Shown piece by piece: positions 47,320 through 58,200 of a DNA stretch of 64,000 nt. A program made the position numbers and the translations under genes. The DNA is taken from positions 620,001 through 684,000 of the forward strand of contig OZ237760.1 in NCBI GenBank assembly GCA_965178125.1. The letters are read 5' to 3'. Every line of letters begins with the position of its first letter. Position 1 is the stretch's first letter. Below the pieces are notes generated by a model, which worked only from the letters and a program-made list of their open reading frames with translations, had not been told where the DNA came from and did no database searches. The stretch comes from Bilabrum cf. latius (lineage: Eukaryota; Bigyra: Bicosoecida; Bigyra; Bicosoecida).

Positions 47320-47820
47320 TCACTTCTGCTGCTTCATGAAATGCACAATACCAGCTCCCACCAGGCCCCCAACGACTGCAGCGATACCGCACTGGACAGC
47401 CATTTGTGCGAGATCTGTCTTCGCTGCTCTAGGGGCTTCAAAATCCACAGCAAACTTGTCCGAGCAGATCGCCCCGATGGCTTTCTTGATATCGCAATGG
47501 ACAGGGTCGGCCTAGTATTCCTCAAGCGCCTTCTTGCTGGCCACTCGAACGCTGAGGCCGATGTCGTACTTGCCTGTGCTCACTGGATGGAAGTTGTTTC
47601 CGACGCTTACCTCCTCTACGGTGGGTACAGTCTCTACCATACTAGCAACTGCGCAAAGTACCATAGGCAACTATGACTTGAATATGCTGTTTCCGAGCCT
47701 GTCAGTGAATCAAACTGCGTATCAATAACCAGTCACTGTCTTACGGTCTCCCATGACCTTCTCGATCGTGTTTGCACTGGTTCCCTCCTTCCATTTAAAC
47801 AAAACAATGTGCTCAACCAT
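47320..47820 (-). CDS. Tail-anchored Dabb (stress-responsive A/B barrel) domain protein
   Basis: Two exons (47820-47745 and 47648-47320; intron 96 nt, GTAAGA...TGCGCAG) give 134 aa ending in TGA. Residues 1-95 fit the Dabb fold: MVEHIVLFKWKEG, then MGDLASMVETVPTVEEVSVG across the splice, YDIGLSVRVASKKALEEY, then TAG-ADPVH. The 'Y..(H/D)P.H' motif is typical of the family, and Gln is common at the TAG site. The C-terminus has a hydrophobic helix (CGIAAVVGGLVGAGIVHFM) ending KQQK, suggesting a membrane tail anchor, which is unusual for this mostly soluble family. Biochemical function is unknown. Confidence 0.88.
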
Positions 47821-47966
47821 TGCGCCGCGGGTGTTGAGAATGGAATGGGCCCGTGTCTTGGATCCAATGGCGACAATTAAGTGCATCATCTTCGTAAATT
47901 GTCGCACCGAGTAATTGAGTAGACACTAATACTCTAGTTAAGCATGCGCCACACAAAGTCCAAGCA

Positions 47967-50498
47967 TCACCCATTCACTCCGATTTGCTCCCGAATGGCC
48001 TCGTCCAGCACTCGCACGCACTCCAAGTGGCCACCCATGCAAGCCGCCTCCATCGCTGACACCTCCTTCGTCACACCGCCCGCTTCCACGAGCCCTTTCT
48101 TCCACAGCCCGCCGCCCAGCCTGCCCAGCCGCAGCCGCTTCCCCAGCTCCAGCGGCCTCCCGTCTCTCGCGCTCCGGAATATCAGCTCCGAGTCCCTCTT
48201 CACCCCCACAGCCCTCCTCCACATCAGGAGGGCGCCCCCCCTCCTCTTGCTATCGATCCGGAGCGCCCGCTCGCACAGCCGCGCCGGCCCCGCCCACTCG
48301 CTCTCCGGTCCTTCTGCCTGTGCATTCACTCGGACCCTTGCCACCGCATCCATTGCCTCGACCAGCCCTGTCCCGGACCAAGCGGCAGGGAGCAGGTACC
48401 CGCGCGTGCGGTAGAGGACCGGCTGCCCGCCGACCTTTACTTCCCTCAACTTCCCATCGGGCCCTCGCTCAGGCTCCCTCATCCCATCCAGCACTGCACC
48501 CGCGATGGCAAAGGCGTCACCAGGGCACCCGATCGACTGCCTCAGCGCCCGAGCAGCGTACTGGCACACCTGCCTGGCATCCAGCTGCTTGCTGAAGGGC
48601 CCCGCGAGCATTCGCAGAGCGCACGTTGCCCTGTCTGGGCGCGGGTCCTGCTTCAGCCACTGCCTCACGATGTCGGTGCGGTCGTCGTCGCAGACCTGGA
48701 ACAGCTCAGGGAGAGCATCATCGTGCGCACGTTGGTTTGGGGTCGCGACAAGTACATGCACTAGCCCCGGGGCATGGGATCGAACGGCGTCTCGCAGCAT
48801 TGGCACGTAAGGCTGCAGTGCAGCAGCCAGGTCTAGTCCATCCAACTAGAATCGAACGCTGGGCTAGCATACAATCGACTGCAGCCCGGCACAGCCCACC
48901 ACAATGTCTCTCAGCTGCACCCAATCGCTCGATGGCTCTGCCACTTCAACTTCTATGTGTCGCAAGCTCGGTCTGTTCGTCAGCGCTCTAACTGCCTGCC
49001 TGCTGCTGTACGGGAACATCGCTCCTTGTCCTTGCTGTGGGTCTGGTGGGAGCACACTGTCCGCGTCCAGCTTCACTCGACTGCCGCCAATCACTTCAAG
49101 AGACCGATTCTGTTCCAGCATATCGCACAGTAGCCGCTGATTTGCATCGATTCCTGCGACGTACACCTCTCGGATGGATGCGTTCTGCTGCAGTCCTGCG
49201 ATCAAGTACGAGGGCGAGCCCACGAACGTGCCTTCCAGAAGCAGCGATTCGACGGTGGTATTGCCCGACAAGCCCTCCCCAAGCAATCTCGTGGACTCGG
49301 AGTCGAATCTACAGCGCCAGAGTTCCAAGTGATTTAGTCTGTTTTCCTGATGGAGCGCGAGAGCTAATGCTGCCATCAACGCGGGCGACAGAACCACGCA
49401 TTCGAGGACGAAAGCTGTGAGGCTGCAGTTGGGCAGGGCCAAGCCCCCCAGCAAGCACTGCATGGCATCAGTCCCAACGAATTGGCTAAAATCATTGATA
49501 CGCAGCTCGAGCAGCTTGGTGCACGGCCTGCGATCTCCTGCAGAGTCTCCTCCCCCTAGCAGCCTCACGAGCTGGTCTGCTCCAGCGGCTGTCAGTGTCA
49601 AGTCGTTCAGGCGTAGCTTCTTGATTCTACCGCAGGGATTTCCTAGGATGCTATCACAGAGAGCTTGCCAGAAAGCTGCGGATCCGAAGATCTCGGCCAG
49701 CTGAAGGCTGAGCTCTTCGATTCCGGTATGCTCCCGGAGAGTCCTGATAAAGTCATCATGAGCTGCCAGTGAACGCTCAGATCTTATCGGGGGATGACAA
49801 ACAATCGACCGTATGCTTGGCCTTTCTCGCACTGCTTTCCAGAACTTGCAATACTCGGCGTCATCGTTCTTGCCCTTGACTGCGACAGAAGCGATTCTAT
49901 TGCACGTGGCTAGTACGCCGGAAAGGGAGCCCCAGGCACTCTGGTTTCCCCGGTAGTGCAACGAAACCAATCCAGGCCTACACTTGAATTGGTCAACGTA
50001 TGTAGACCCAAAATGACCCCCCCTTCCTGGACGAAAGTGAACAGATTCTAATTGTCGGCACTCTGATAAGGCAGCTACCAGCCGTAGGTCAACGTTGCGC
50101 TGAAGAAGTGGACCCGACGGCAAGGTGAGCTCAACCAAACTTTGAGCGTTGTTGTTCAGCAGTGTGGATGCTACGTGAGCCCACGAATTTGCACCAAACC
50201 CATAGTAGGCCTAATGCAACGGAATACTGATATCAACACAGCTCAGCTACTTAATACGCGATGCTGCGTACTAAAACTCCTGCAGAGATATAACTCCCAC
50301 AACTTGTACCGAAATTTCCTGCAAGGCGCTGAGATGTCGCATGGCCTCGACGAAATCGCTTCGTGATAACAAATGAGAGTCGATGGTGAGGCTTGCAGAG
50401 CGCGCTAGCGGTCCAACTCTTTGGGAAATGGCAAATAAGTCACACTCACTTCTTGGCCAATCCATGAGTACTGCTTTCCTTCGGTCAAACAGCTACAT
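47967..50498 (-). CDS. Leucine-rich repeat (RNI-like) protein
   Basis: A single-exon, 843-aa frame from ATG 50498 to TGA 47967-47969, with TAG at 50493, 50271, 50247, 50211, 48864 and 48846. The first ~550 residues contain many degenerate ribonuclease-inhibitor-like LRRs (GIEELSLQLAEIFG, IKKLRLNDLTL, CTKLLELRINDF, LNHLELWRCRF, TTVESLLLEGTF, RSLEVIGG). The C-terminal ~290 residues are distinct and end with an ankyrin-like EAACMGGHLECVRVLDEAI. There is no NACHT, kinase, signal peptide or membrane segment. A cytosolic interaction scaffold is inferred. The start is the most upstream ATG after a TGA at 50580; a shorter version from 50465 is possible. Confidence 0.8.
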
Positions 50499-50649
50499 TG
50501 CGTCTTGGGGAATGCAGGCAGCAGTTTGCCCCCCGAAACCGGAACCAAAACCGGAATTCAACAAATGGACAAGGGTTCCTCATCTGAGTCCGGGTTTTGT
50601 TACGATGTAGTGAGTGCAGCCTCGTACTTACGGCCCGAAGCCACAAGCA

Positions 50650-52891
50650 TTAGTCCTCCAGCCAGTCCTCTCCCAGCCCCTCGTCCGTGGCCTCACCGGC
50701 GACAGCCCCCGCCCCGACGTCGTCCTCACCGAGCCCCTCCATCCCATGCTCCTCTTCTTCCTCGTCATCCTCTCCTCCCTCCCCCGCCCCTTCTTCATTG
50801 CTGCGCTACTACTGCCCTTCTTCCTGCACTTGATCGCCGGCACCGTTGCTGCCCCCACCATCCTCCTCCTCCTCCTCCTCCTCCAGCTCCCCTTCAGCAG
50901 CAGCAGCAGCAGCACCCGCCGCGCCCTCCTCCATGAACACGTCGTCATCTTCATCTTCGTCCCGGCCATCCTCATCCCCACCCAGCTCCAGGTCCGCCTC
51001 CTCCTCGCTGCCACTGCCAGCCTCCTCTTGATTACCCTCACCATCACCGCCACCGCCACCCACCTCAACCCCCACTTCGCTCTCATCCGCAGCCCCAGCA
51101 CCGGCCCCAGCACCGCCATCATCCCTCTCCTCCTCCTCCAGCGCAGCCGCGTCCTCCTCGTCAGAGTCCCCGCCCAGTCCCACCACAAGCTCTCGATCAT
51201 CGTAGCCTGCGCCGGCAGCAGCAGCAGGAGCAGCGGCAGCTGCACCACCAACGGCAGCCCCAGCAACGACAGCACCGCCAGCAGCAGCACCACCGGCTCC
51301 GATCGCCGCCGCGCCACCCATCTCGATGTCACCTTCATCATCGCCCGCACTCGTCACACCTGTCACGCCCCAGTCCTGGACCCCGTCCCCTCCGCCCGCC
51401 ATGTGGTAGTCCGCCCGGACGGGGGCGTAGACGTACGCGATCGTGTACACGTACGCGTTGAACAGGACGTGGAAGAACATAAAGTCCAGAGCGTGGTCGA
51501 CGTCGAACTGGTACACGGCACCCACCCCCAGCCCTGCGATCGTCGCTGCCAGGATGAACACGTGCAGCGCAAACACGGCCCGCTCCCCGTCTGTCCTCCC
51601 GTCGCACACGTTCTTGGTCGAGCACGCCAGCAGCACCACGACGTACAGCCCGTAGAGGCCTGCCATGAGCAGCCCCAGCACCTCGAGGAACACGAGGACG
51701 GCCCCGTCCTCGGTCCAGTCGTACAGCGGGTCCTGCTGCTGCCTGAAGATGACCCACCCGTAGAAGGACACGGCCAGCAGCCAGTACACGAACATGAGCA
51801 CGATCTTGGGGAGGAAGAAACCGCAGAAGGTCAGCCTCTCGGGCTGCTCCGCCGCCAGGATACCGAACTCGCCCAGCAAGAAGGTCATGAGAGCTGCCAT
51901 GAAGGTCACCTGGAAGCCCAGCTGGATGAAGGCGAAGAAGGCCCGCGGGGTGTAAAACTCGAGGATGAACACGGGATTGTTGTACAGGAAGAGCAGCACG
52001 AGCAGGAGAGCGATCCAGTTGAGGCTAAAGGCGCTGTCTGCAGTGGCTGATGGGTCCAGGCACAGCCCGCAAAAGGCGGAGCCCCTGCGCCCGTCGGCGT
52101 TCACGGCGGACTGCGCGTAGACGTACGTGAGGCCGACCATGAGCGTGGTCACGCACAGGGTCAGCTTCACGCCGAGCTCGAGCTGGGCGAAGGCGGCGTT
52201 CCTGTAGCGGAACAGAAAGTCGACCGTGTCGATCGTAGAGAGGTCCTGGTCCCCGGGCAGCTGCACCTCGAAGTAGTAGAGCGAGTACTGCACGCTGTTG
52301 GTCCTGAAGACGAGCAAGGGGTCGCACGAGCCGGCCCCAGAGTCGCAGTCGAGGACCCTCGTCACGTTTTCGGCCGCGATCGTGTCCCAATTTGAGGCAT
52401 CGGTCGCGTCCTTGCCGGGCTTCAGTCCCATCCACCGCACGTGGAGATCCAGGTTCCTCTCAATCTTGCTGTCGAGCTCGTCTTGCGGGCGGTGCACCGT
52501 CATGTCGAGCTCGAAAAACTGCACTAGGCAGTCGAAGGGCATCAAGAGATCGGGATTTGCAGGAAATTTGACAAAAATATAAACTTTGGCTCGCATGAGA
52601 ATGCCTCACCTGCGTCCAACGCTTCGAGATCTGGAATTCATGATTCCAGCACCGTGGAATTCGAGGAATAATCGCACGAGACGTCTCGTCCGAAACGCAT
52701 CTGGTCGCGGGGTTTGCGAGTTCAACATTGGTACCTCTCTGTGACGGAGCCTTTTCGATCAGCATGCTCGGTCCTAGCACGCCGGCCAGCACCGCGATAA
52801 CAATCAGCAACGCATTGACCGCGGCAATCCCGATGCAATGCGTCCGAGATATGTAAGACAGCCGCTTTCCTGCAACTCCACTTGGATTCAT
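50650..52891 (-). CDS. Wntless/TMEM181-like multipass (GOST-type) protein
   Basis: Two exons (52891-52610 and 52518-50650; intron 91 nt, GTGAGG...AGTGCAG) give 716 aa ending in TAA. An N-terminal helix (VNALLIVIAVLAGVLGP) leads to a luminal beta domain (SKRWT-Q-FFELDMTVHR across the splice, YYFEVQLPGD). Seven to eight hydrophobic helices follow between about residues 200 and 470 (LELGVKLTLCVTTLMVGLTYV, NWIALLLVLLFLYNNPVFI, FFLPKIVLMFVYWLL), ending with HVLFNAYVYTIAYVYAPV. That final motif and the luminal domain fit the Wntless/TMEM181 cargo-receptor family. The C-terminal ~240 residues are very acidic and Ala/Gly-rich, with two adjacent TAG codons (50809, 50806). A role as a Golgi/endosome cargo receptor is inferred; which member of the family is unclear. 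Confidence 0.82.
50862..50900 (-). repeat. CTC/GAG microsatellite plus CAG run in coding sequence
   Basis: A run of about seven CTC units followed by CAG units on the plus strand, coding poly-Glu and poly-Ala in the acidic tail of the Wntless-like protein. Slippage-prone. Confidence 0.8.
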
Positions 52892-53307
52892 CCTGAGCAC
52901 CAGTTATTTGCAGCTGATAGCCTGAAAAACGGCGCTTGAATCGTTTAACTGATGCACCGCCGGTGGAGGCCTACGAACCCTCGAAGAACGTTCCATTCTG
53001 ATGCATCAGCTGGTCAGCCGGTCAGCCGGTCTGCAGCTGGGGCGGTTGCTCGAAAATCAAGATTCGTTCGTTCGTTCGTGGTTTGTTACTCCTCTTATAT
53101 CGATAGTGCGGGAGCTACTAGCGCTCAATTCAAATCGGACGCACAAGGCACATGCTCGTGGCACCCGCAGGCAGCCGTGGAGCAGGTGCCGCGAACGGCA
53201 TGAAATCCACCAGCCTAGCAAGCAATCCAACCCAAGCAGGTCCAGCCTCGGACAAGGAACATAACCCCGCCATAGCACCGCAGCGGCTCTCGCTCGCCCC
53301 GCGCCCA
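52892..53307. other. Intergenic region containing the 28-bp motif
   Basis: 416 bp between the Wntless-like start and the carboxypeptidase stop. Apart from the 28-bp motif and a short CAGCCGGT direct repeat near 53014-53033, nothing was recognised. Confidence 0.6.
53051..53078 (+). repeat. 28-bp motif, copy 2, upstream of Wntless-like gene
   Basis: An exact second copy of the motif at 22751-22778. It lies 160-187 bp upstream of the minus-strand Wntless-like ATG (52891), in reverse orientation relative to that gene, and downstream of the carboxypeptidase stop. Confidence 0.7.
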
Positions 53308-55018
53308 TCACTGCCCACCAAGCACCCGCTTGCAGATGTCCAGCATCATGGTCGGGCGGTCCGACGGGGCCATGTGTCCCGCCGACAGCACGTAGTACAG
53401 CCAGAGGTTCTTGTGGTTCTGGACGAACGCGCCCGTCTGTCTGGCCGAGGGATCCGTGTTGGAGGGGTACAGCGGGGTCTTCTTCTGGTTGTAGAAGGGC
53501 TGCATGCCCTCCCACGTGAGCTTCTTCATCCAGAGCTCGGCGCCTGTGGTGCAGCAGATCAGGTCCAGCTGGCCCTCCAGCACGTGCACCGGGAAGCCGC
53601 GCTCCAGAAGGGCCTCCACCTGGCCGATCGAAGGCTTCATGAAGTCAACGGATAGCTCGGAGAACACGTCGCCAGACTGCCCTCCCCACGACACGCCGTC
53701 CGGGATGGAGAATCCCGACTTCCCGTTGAGCTTGGTCTTGACCGGGCCGTTCATCAGCTGAGACAGCGACTCGGCGTGGTACCTGCCCAGGTGCCTGGCG
53801 CGGGCCAGCTCCAGCTCGGGGGTGGCCATGGGTGCGCTTCCCGCCAGCACGCGGGAGAAGTCGGCAGACGCGAGGCCCTTGCCGACAGCCACTCCCAGCG
53901 CGGTGGCCCTGCCCGCGTCCAGGCCTTGTTCCCTGGTCAGGGCGGCGGCGGCGGAGGCGGAGGCCTCGTCGTCGGGCGCGTTGTGCTTCAGGATGTAGTA
54001 GAAGTCCACGCCGTCTGCGTTCTCTTCGATCACGTTCTCGGCCTGCCCCCACAGCTTGCTGGCGTTGGCCCACTGCCCCGCCTGCACGGCTGCAGTGCAC
54101 GCCTCGGAGGTCTTCTGGTAGTCCTCGAGCTCGTACTCGTTGAAGAGGCTCGTGCTCTTGAGGAAGGGTCCCCACGCGTTCACGTAGTCGATGCCCGAGA
54201 TCCACGAGTCGCCCAGCTCCACTCCCTTCAGGTTCAGCTTTAGCTTGCCCGCGTCCACCGCGTCCAGGAGAGTGCGGGCCGTCTCGCTCGTCACCTTGCC
54301 GCCGTACGACTCCGAGAAGATCCAAAGCGGCTGCTCCGCGGCGCTTGGGTACAGCTTGGTGGAGAATTCCTGCCAGAAGGCGAGCAGGTCGTCCGCGACC
54401 TCCTGGTTCGTGGTAGCGTAGTCGTTCTGGTTCTCCACGTACGAGAAACCGGTGCCGACCGGGGAATCCTGCGATAGTGAATAACGGTGGCTATCTTGCC
54501 AAAGACCGGATGGTGCAACAAGCTAGACACTAACTATCCCTGGTCTGATGGGAAACACGCGCTCACGACAAACAGCAGGTTCGCCTGCGAGGCCCAAGTC
54601 GTATTGCGAGGGTCCAGGTTCACATCGAGAACTCCGATCTCCTCGAAGTTGCCGAAGCCAGTGCTGCTGGCTCCGGGGCCACCTGCGCAGAAGAAGCTAG
54701 CGATGAGATCGAAAAGCGTGCCGCTTGCTTTGGCGGCGCGCGGAGTCTGGATTGCTCGCTTGCTGGCCTAGTTGCCTCACCTTGATGCCACTGAATGATT
54801 GGTTCCGACGTACGCTGCGCTGGGGAGCTACCCTGCTTGCCATACAACCACCAGAACAGGTGGCATCCGGGCCGCACCTCAACGTAACCCCAGTCCTCGT
54901 CTGGAATGCCAGCAGCAGCCATGCTGGCTGCGGCGTCCAGCCGGGCACGCACTTCATTGTGAGCCGCAGCAAGAATGCTGCCTGCCGCAAAAAGCATTGC
55001 TGAAATTGAAGCTCTCAT
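53308..55018 (-). CDS. Serine carboxypeptidase (S10, SCPEP1-like)
   Basis: Three exons (55018-54781, 54682-54567, 54468-53308; two 98-nt introns, GTGAG donors, GCAG acceptors) give 504 aa ending in TGA. A short signal peptide (ISAMLFAAGSILAAA) precedes DEDWGYVEVRPGCHLFWWLYG and PIIQWHQGGPGASSTGFGNF, the S10 oxyanion region made by splicing. The third exon starts DSPVGTGFSYVE. The nucleophile Ser172 is in FSESYGGK, the Asp in EGQLDLICCTTGAELW, and the His in SAGHMAPSD. These features and GNFEEIG match retinoid-inducible serine carboxypeptidase. It is a lysosomal or secreted exopeptidase that removes C-terminal residues. No TAG codon occurs in its coding sequence. Confidence 0.95.
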
Positions 55019-55279
55019 GACTGATATATGATCTGAACTGCGACGAGCCATTCGCGGAAGGAACGAACCCCAATATCTGCTTTCCGAACGTTCTCCGATG
55101 TCGGATGCCCGCAATGGGCGTGCGCTGCTGTCTGGCGGTGGGTCCAGATACCCGCGAAACAAGCAATTTATAGGCTTAGGATATTGTTTGTTTTCCCGCT
55201 AGCTGCATATGTATTCCACTGCTGCTCGACCGGAACTTGCGACCACGAGGATCGGATCAAACAAACGAAGCGAGCGAGC

Positions 55280-58200
55280 ATGGATCACAAGAATTCCGAA
55301 ACACTTCAATTCACTCGAGCTAAGAGTTGTGAACTGGGTACTATGTTGTGCGTGTTTTAGCCGGCATTCCCCTTCCGTGGTGCAAGCCAACAGGACAAAG
55401 TGCTGAGGCACGTTGAAAGGCTTCGACGACTGGAAGCACCGGGACGGCGCCACAACCTTGCTGCCTCAGCAACGCAAACACGAACGCCAATCCTCACCGC
55501 AAACGATTGGATTTTAAGCTTAACAGATAGTGAATTGCCCGATTTGATACGAACAGGCCACGTTGACTTGAGTGTTTCAACAGACTTGCTGGCGTCAATG
55601 CGAACACAAGGGCTGGCAGCAAGTGAGCACGACATTGTACGTAGTTTTGGAGATGAATTGCCGGCACACACATCTGATCTAACGGATATACTAAAGGCTG
55701 GAAACATTCAGTACGATTCACACTTGGCTGAGGTCGTGGAGGTGCCTTTCGCAATCGCGGCTCGGCTGCCACTGCTGCCGCAGCGAGCACGCAGCAAAGC
55801 TGCTGTCGTGCCAGTTGAGTTTGACCCTATTTCTCTCCATGGCCGATTGGAAGCGCTTCACATGGTTGAGCAAGGCAAGGTTGAGCTGGTTGAAGCTGCT
55901 AGATCGGCAGTAGTCGAGTGGATCACGAGCAACGAGCTTGCGGTTGCAGAGGCGCTGGAGACTCTGCACGAATAGAGTAGGCTCAACCAGGCAGAACCGC
56001 CAAGCCAGCGTGTGTTTGATGTTGAGCCATCGCTGTCGATGCAGTTGTCTGCTTGTATGTCTGGCAGTGTTGACGTGGCCAGCGCAGTAGAATCTGTGCG
56101 GTGCCTTCCTGCGGCAGGGGCAGGTGAGCGCCAGCGGCAGTACAGAGACACAAAAGACCATCCAGCTCTGGTAGCAATGATCAAAAGTAACCGAACAGTT
56201 GATCAAGTTGGTGTGGCTCAAGTACATTCTAATGGAGCCTGGACTGAGGCAGAGTGGGATGCCAACGCAAGCATCCTTGCTTGTCTCAGCTCTCCGGAAT
56301 GGTACCCGAAGAGCGCACGTCTGGACTCGGAGAACGAAGCAAATGCCATTTTTGAGCATCCAACTAGCTGGTTCGATGATTTTAATGCTTAGTACTTGCA
56401 TCAAAGGTCGCTGTTTCTGCCCCTGGGCCCGCTGGGAGCCGACCTGCAGCTGCACGCGCCGCCCGGTGCCGGCTTGGTGCATAGAGCGGTGCTGGATTCC
56501 CGCGCAGCTTCATCGATGATCTCATAGAGTGCCCTTACCCAAGTTGAGCGTGCTGCTGAGCAGGTATTTACTTGCATCACGGATGACTCGCTGCCGCACA
56601 TCGAGGCGAACCCCTACCGGCTGGCACCTCTGCTCAGCCTAGCGACACCCAGCAGCGTGACCCAGTGGGGTGCGACAGCGAAGGCTGGATCGTTTGACCC
56701 CCTAAGTGCTCTCAATAGTAGCATCCAAGAGAATGGTGTGGCAGCAGGTGTTTCTGCGGTTGAGGATGAGGATGAGGATGCCAAGACGGATCCGGCCGAG
56801 TACACGGCCAGCCTGGGCAAGCTCAGGTCTCCAACTCCACACCTAAGGGAGGGCATGCACTTGGCTGCTAGGCAATAGGCGATGCAGGCCGGAGTTTCTG
56901 CAATCGACATGCGCACGGCGTTACTGCGTGGTGCATCCACGCCTTCTGAGTCACCAAGCACGGGCTGGACGGCATTCCCCAGCATCGATCTGTCCATCCG
57001 CACCGGACGCGCCCACAACCGACAGACCCCTCTCGATGCGCTGATGGCACAGGAGCAGGCACGAACCGGCGGGAGTTCTTCCTCTCACGCGCCGAGCACA
57101 ACGTCAACTCTTGTCCTGGCAGATGCAATCTTGGCACCTCACGCGACGTGCGCCAGTGCCGGGGCCAGCGGCATCCAGGATGATGCCACAGGGACGACCG
57201 CACTTGCAAGGTTCGAGCTGATCGGGTCGAGCGACGTCATGGCCGAGCAGCTGCTATAGCAGTCGTCCACGAAAGCAAGCTCACATACGGCCTACCGGCA
57301 ACGTCCAAAGCAACCGCACAATAAGAAGTCCGACAAGCAAGGAGAGGATCACCGAGGTCCCGCAGCGACCGCCATCACCGCACCTGCAGAGCCGACAAAG
57401 CCGCCTGCTACCAAGACGATCGGTTCGTTCGCCGATCACGTACCGAAGTCCAGTCGTGATCATTCCAATGCTCCGTCTACTCCTATTCGTGGCATGGCGG
57501 CTCCAGCAGCTGCGTCCGCCGCGTCGGTTCAGAGCTACGTGTCTCGCATGAGCTCAACAAGCCGACGATCCGCCAGGCGAACCACCGAAAGCCCGCTTCG
57601 GCAGGACACGCCGAGAAATGTGGCGACTGACAGCGCTGCCAACCAAGCGGAGCGGTGGCTCAATGTGCCGCATAGCCCAGCCCCGATCGACATCGCGAGT
57701 CCAGCATCGCACCATCCTGCGAGCGTGGCGCACTCCGTATCATCGACGTCGTCGCATGCAAGAAGGGTAGCACAACCAGCTGAGCCAACAATGGCCCCAC
57801 TTGAGCTACCGCCTGCTAGTAGGCTAGTCCTATGCAACGGGACTACTGCCGATGGCCTTGCGGGAAGCAGCCTTGGGCAGGTTGCTGGACACCGGTCCCA
57901 GTACGCCGCGGCATCCCGGCGATTGGACAGGGACCGCAGGTTCTCATCCCTGATCGAGATCGACCGCGAGGCTGCAGTGCTGTGCGTCCATGGAGATCGT
58001 TTTGATCCCGCCCAAGCAAAGCAGCATGGAGCAAGCACCCTTCACGAAATATGCGCAACGGCGCGCGACTACCCCTGGCTGCACGTGGTGCTGCTACTTG
58101 TAGGACCCCACGTCGACCAGCTCTTTGACGCGTTCAACTCGCTGTCGGCAATGGTTTCCGCACTGGGGTTGGAGTCCGTGCAAGCCGAATTCTGCTTCTC

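Noticed and set aside
50614-52050. 478-aa plus-strand ORF opposite the Wntless-like gene
   Set aside because: Leu- and Val/His-rich antisense of a membrane protein; the minus strand carries the family motifs and splice sites.
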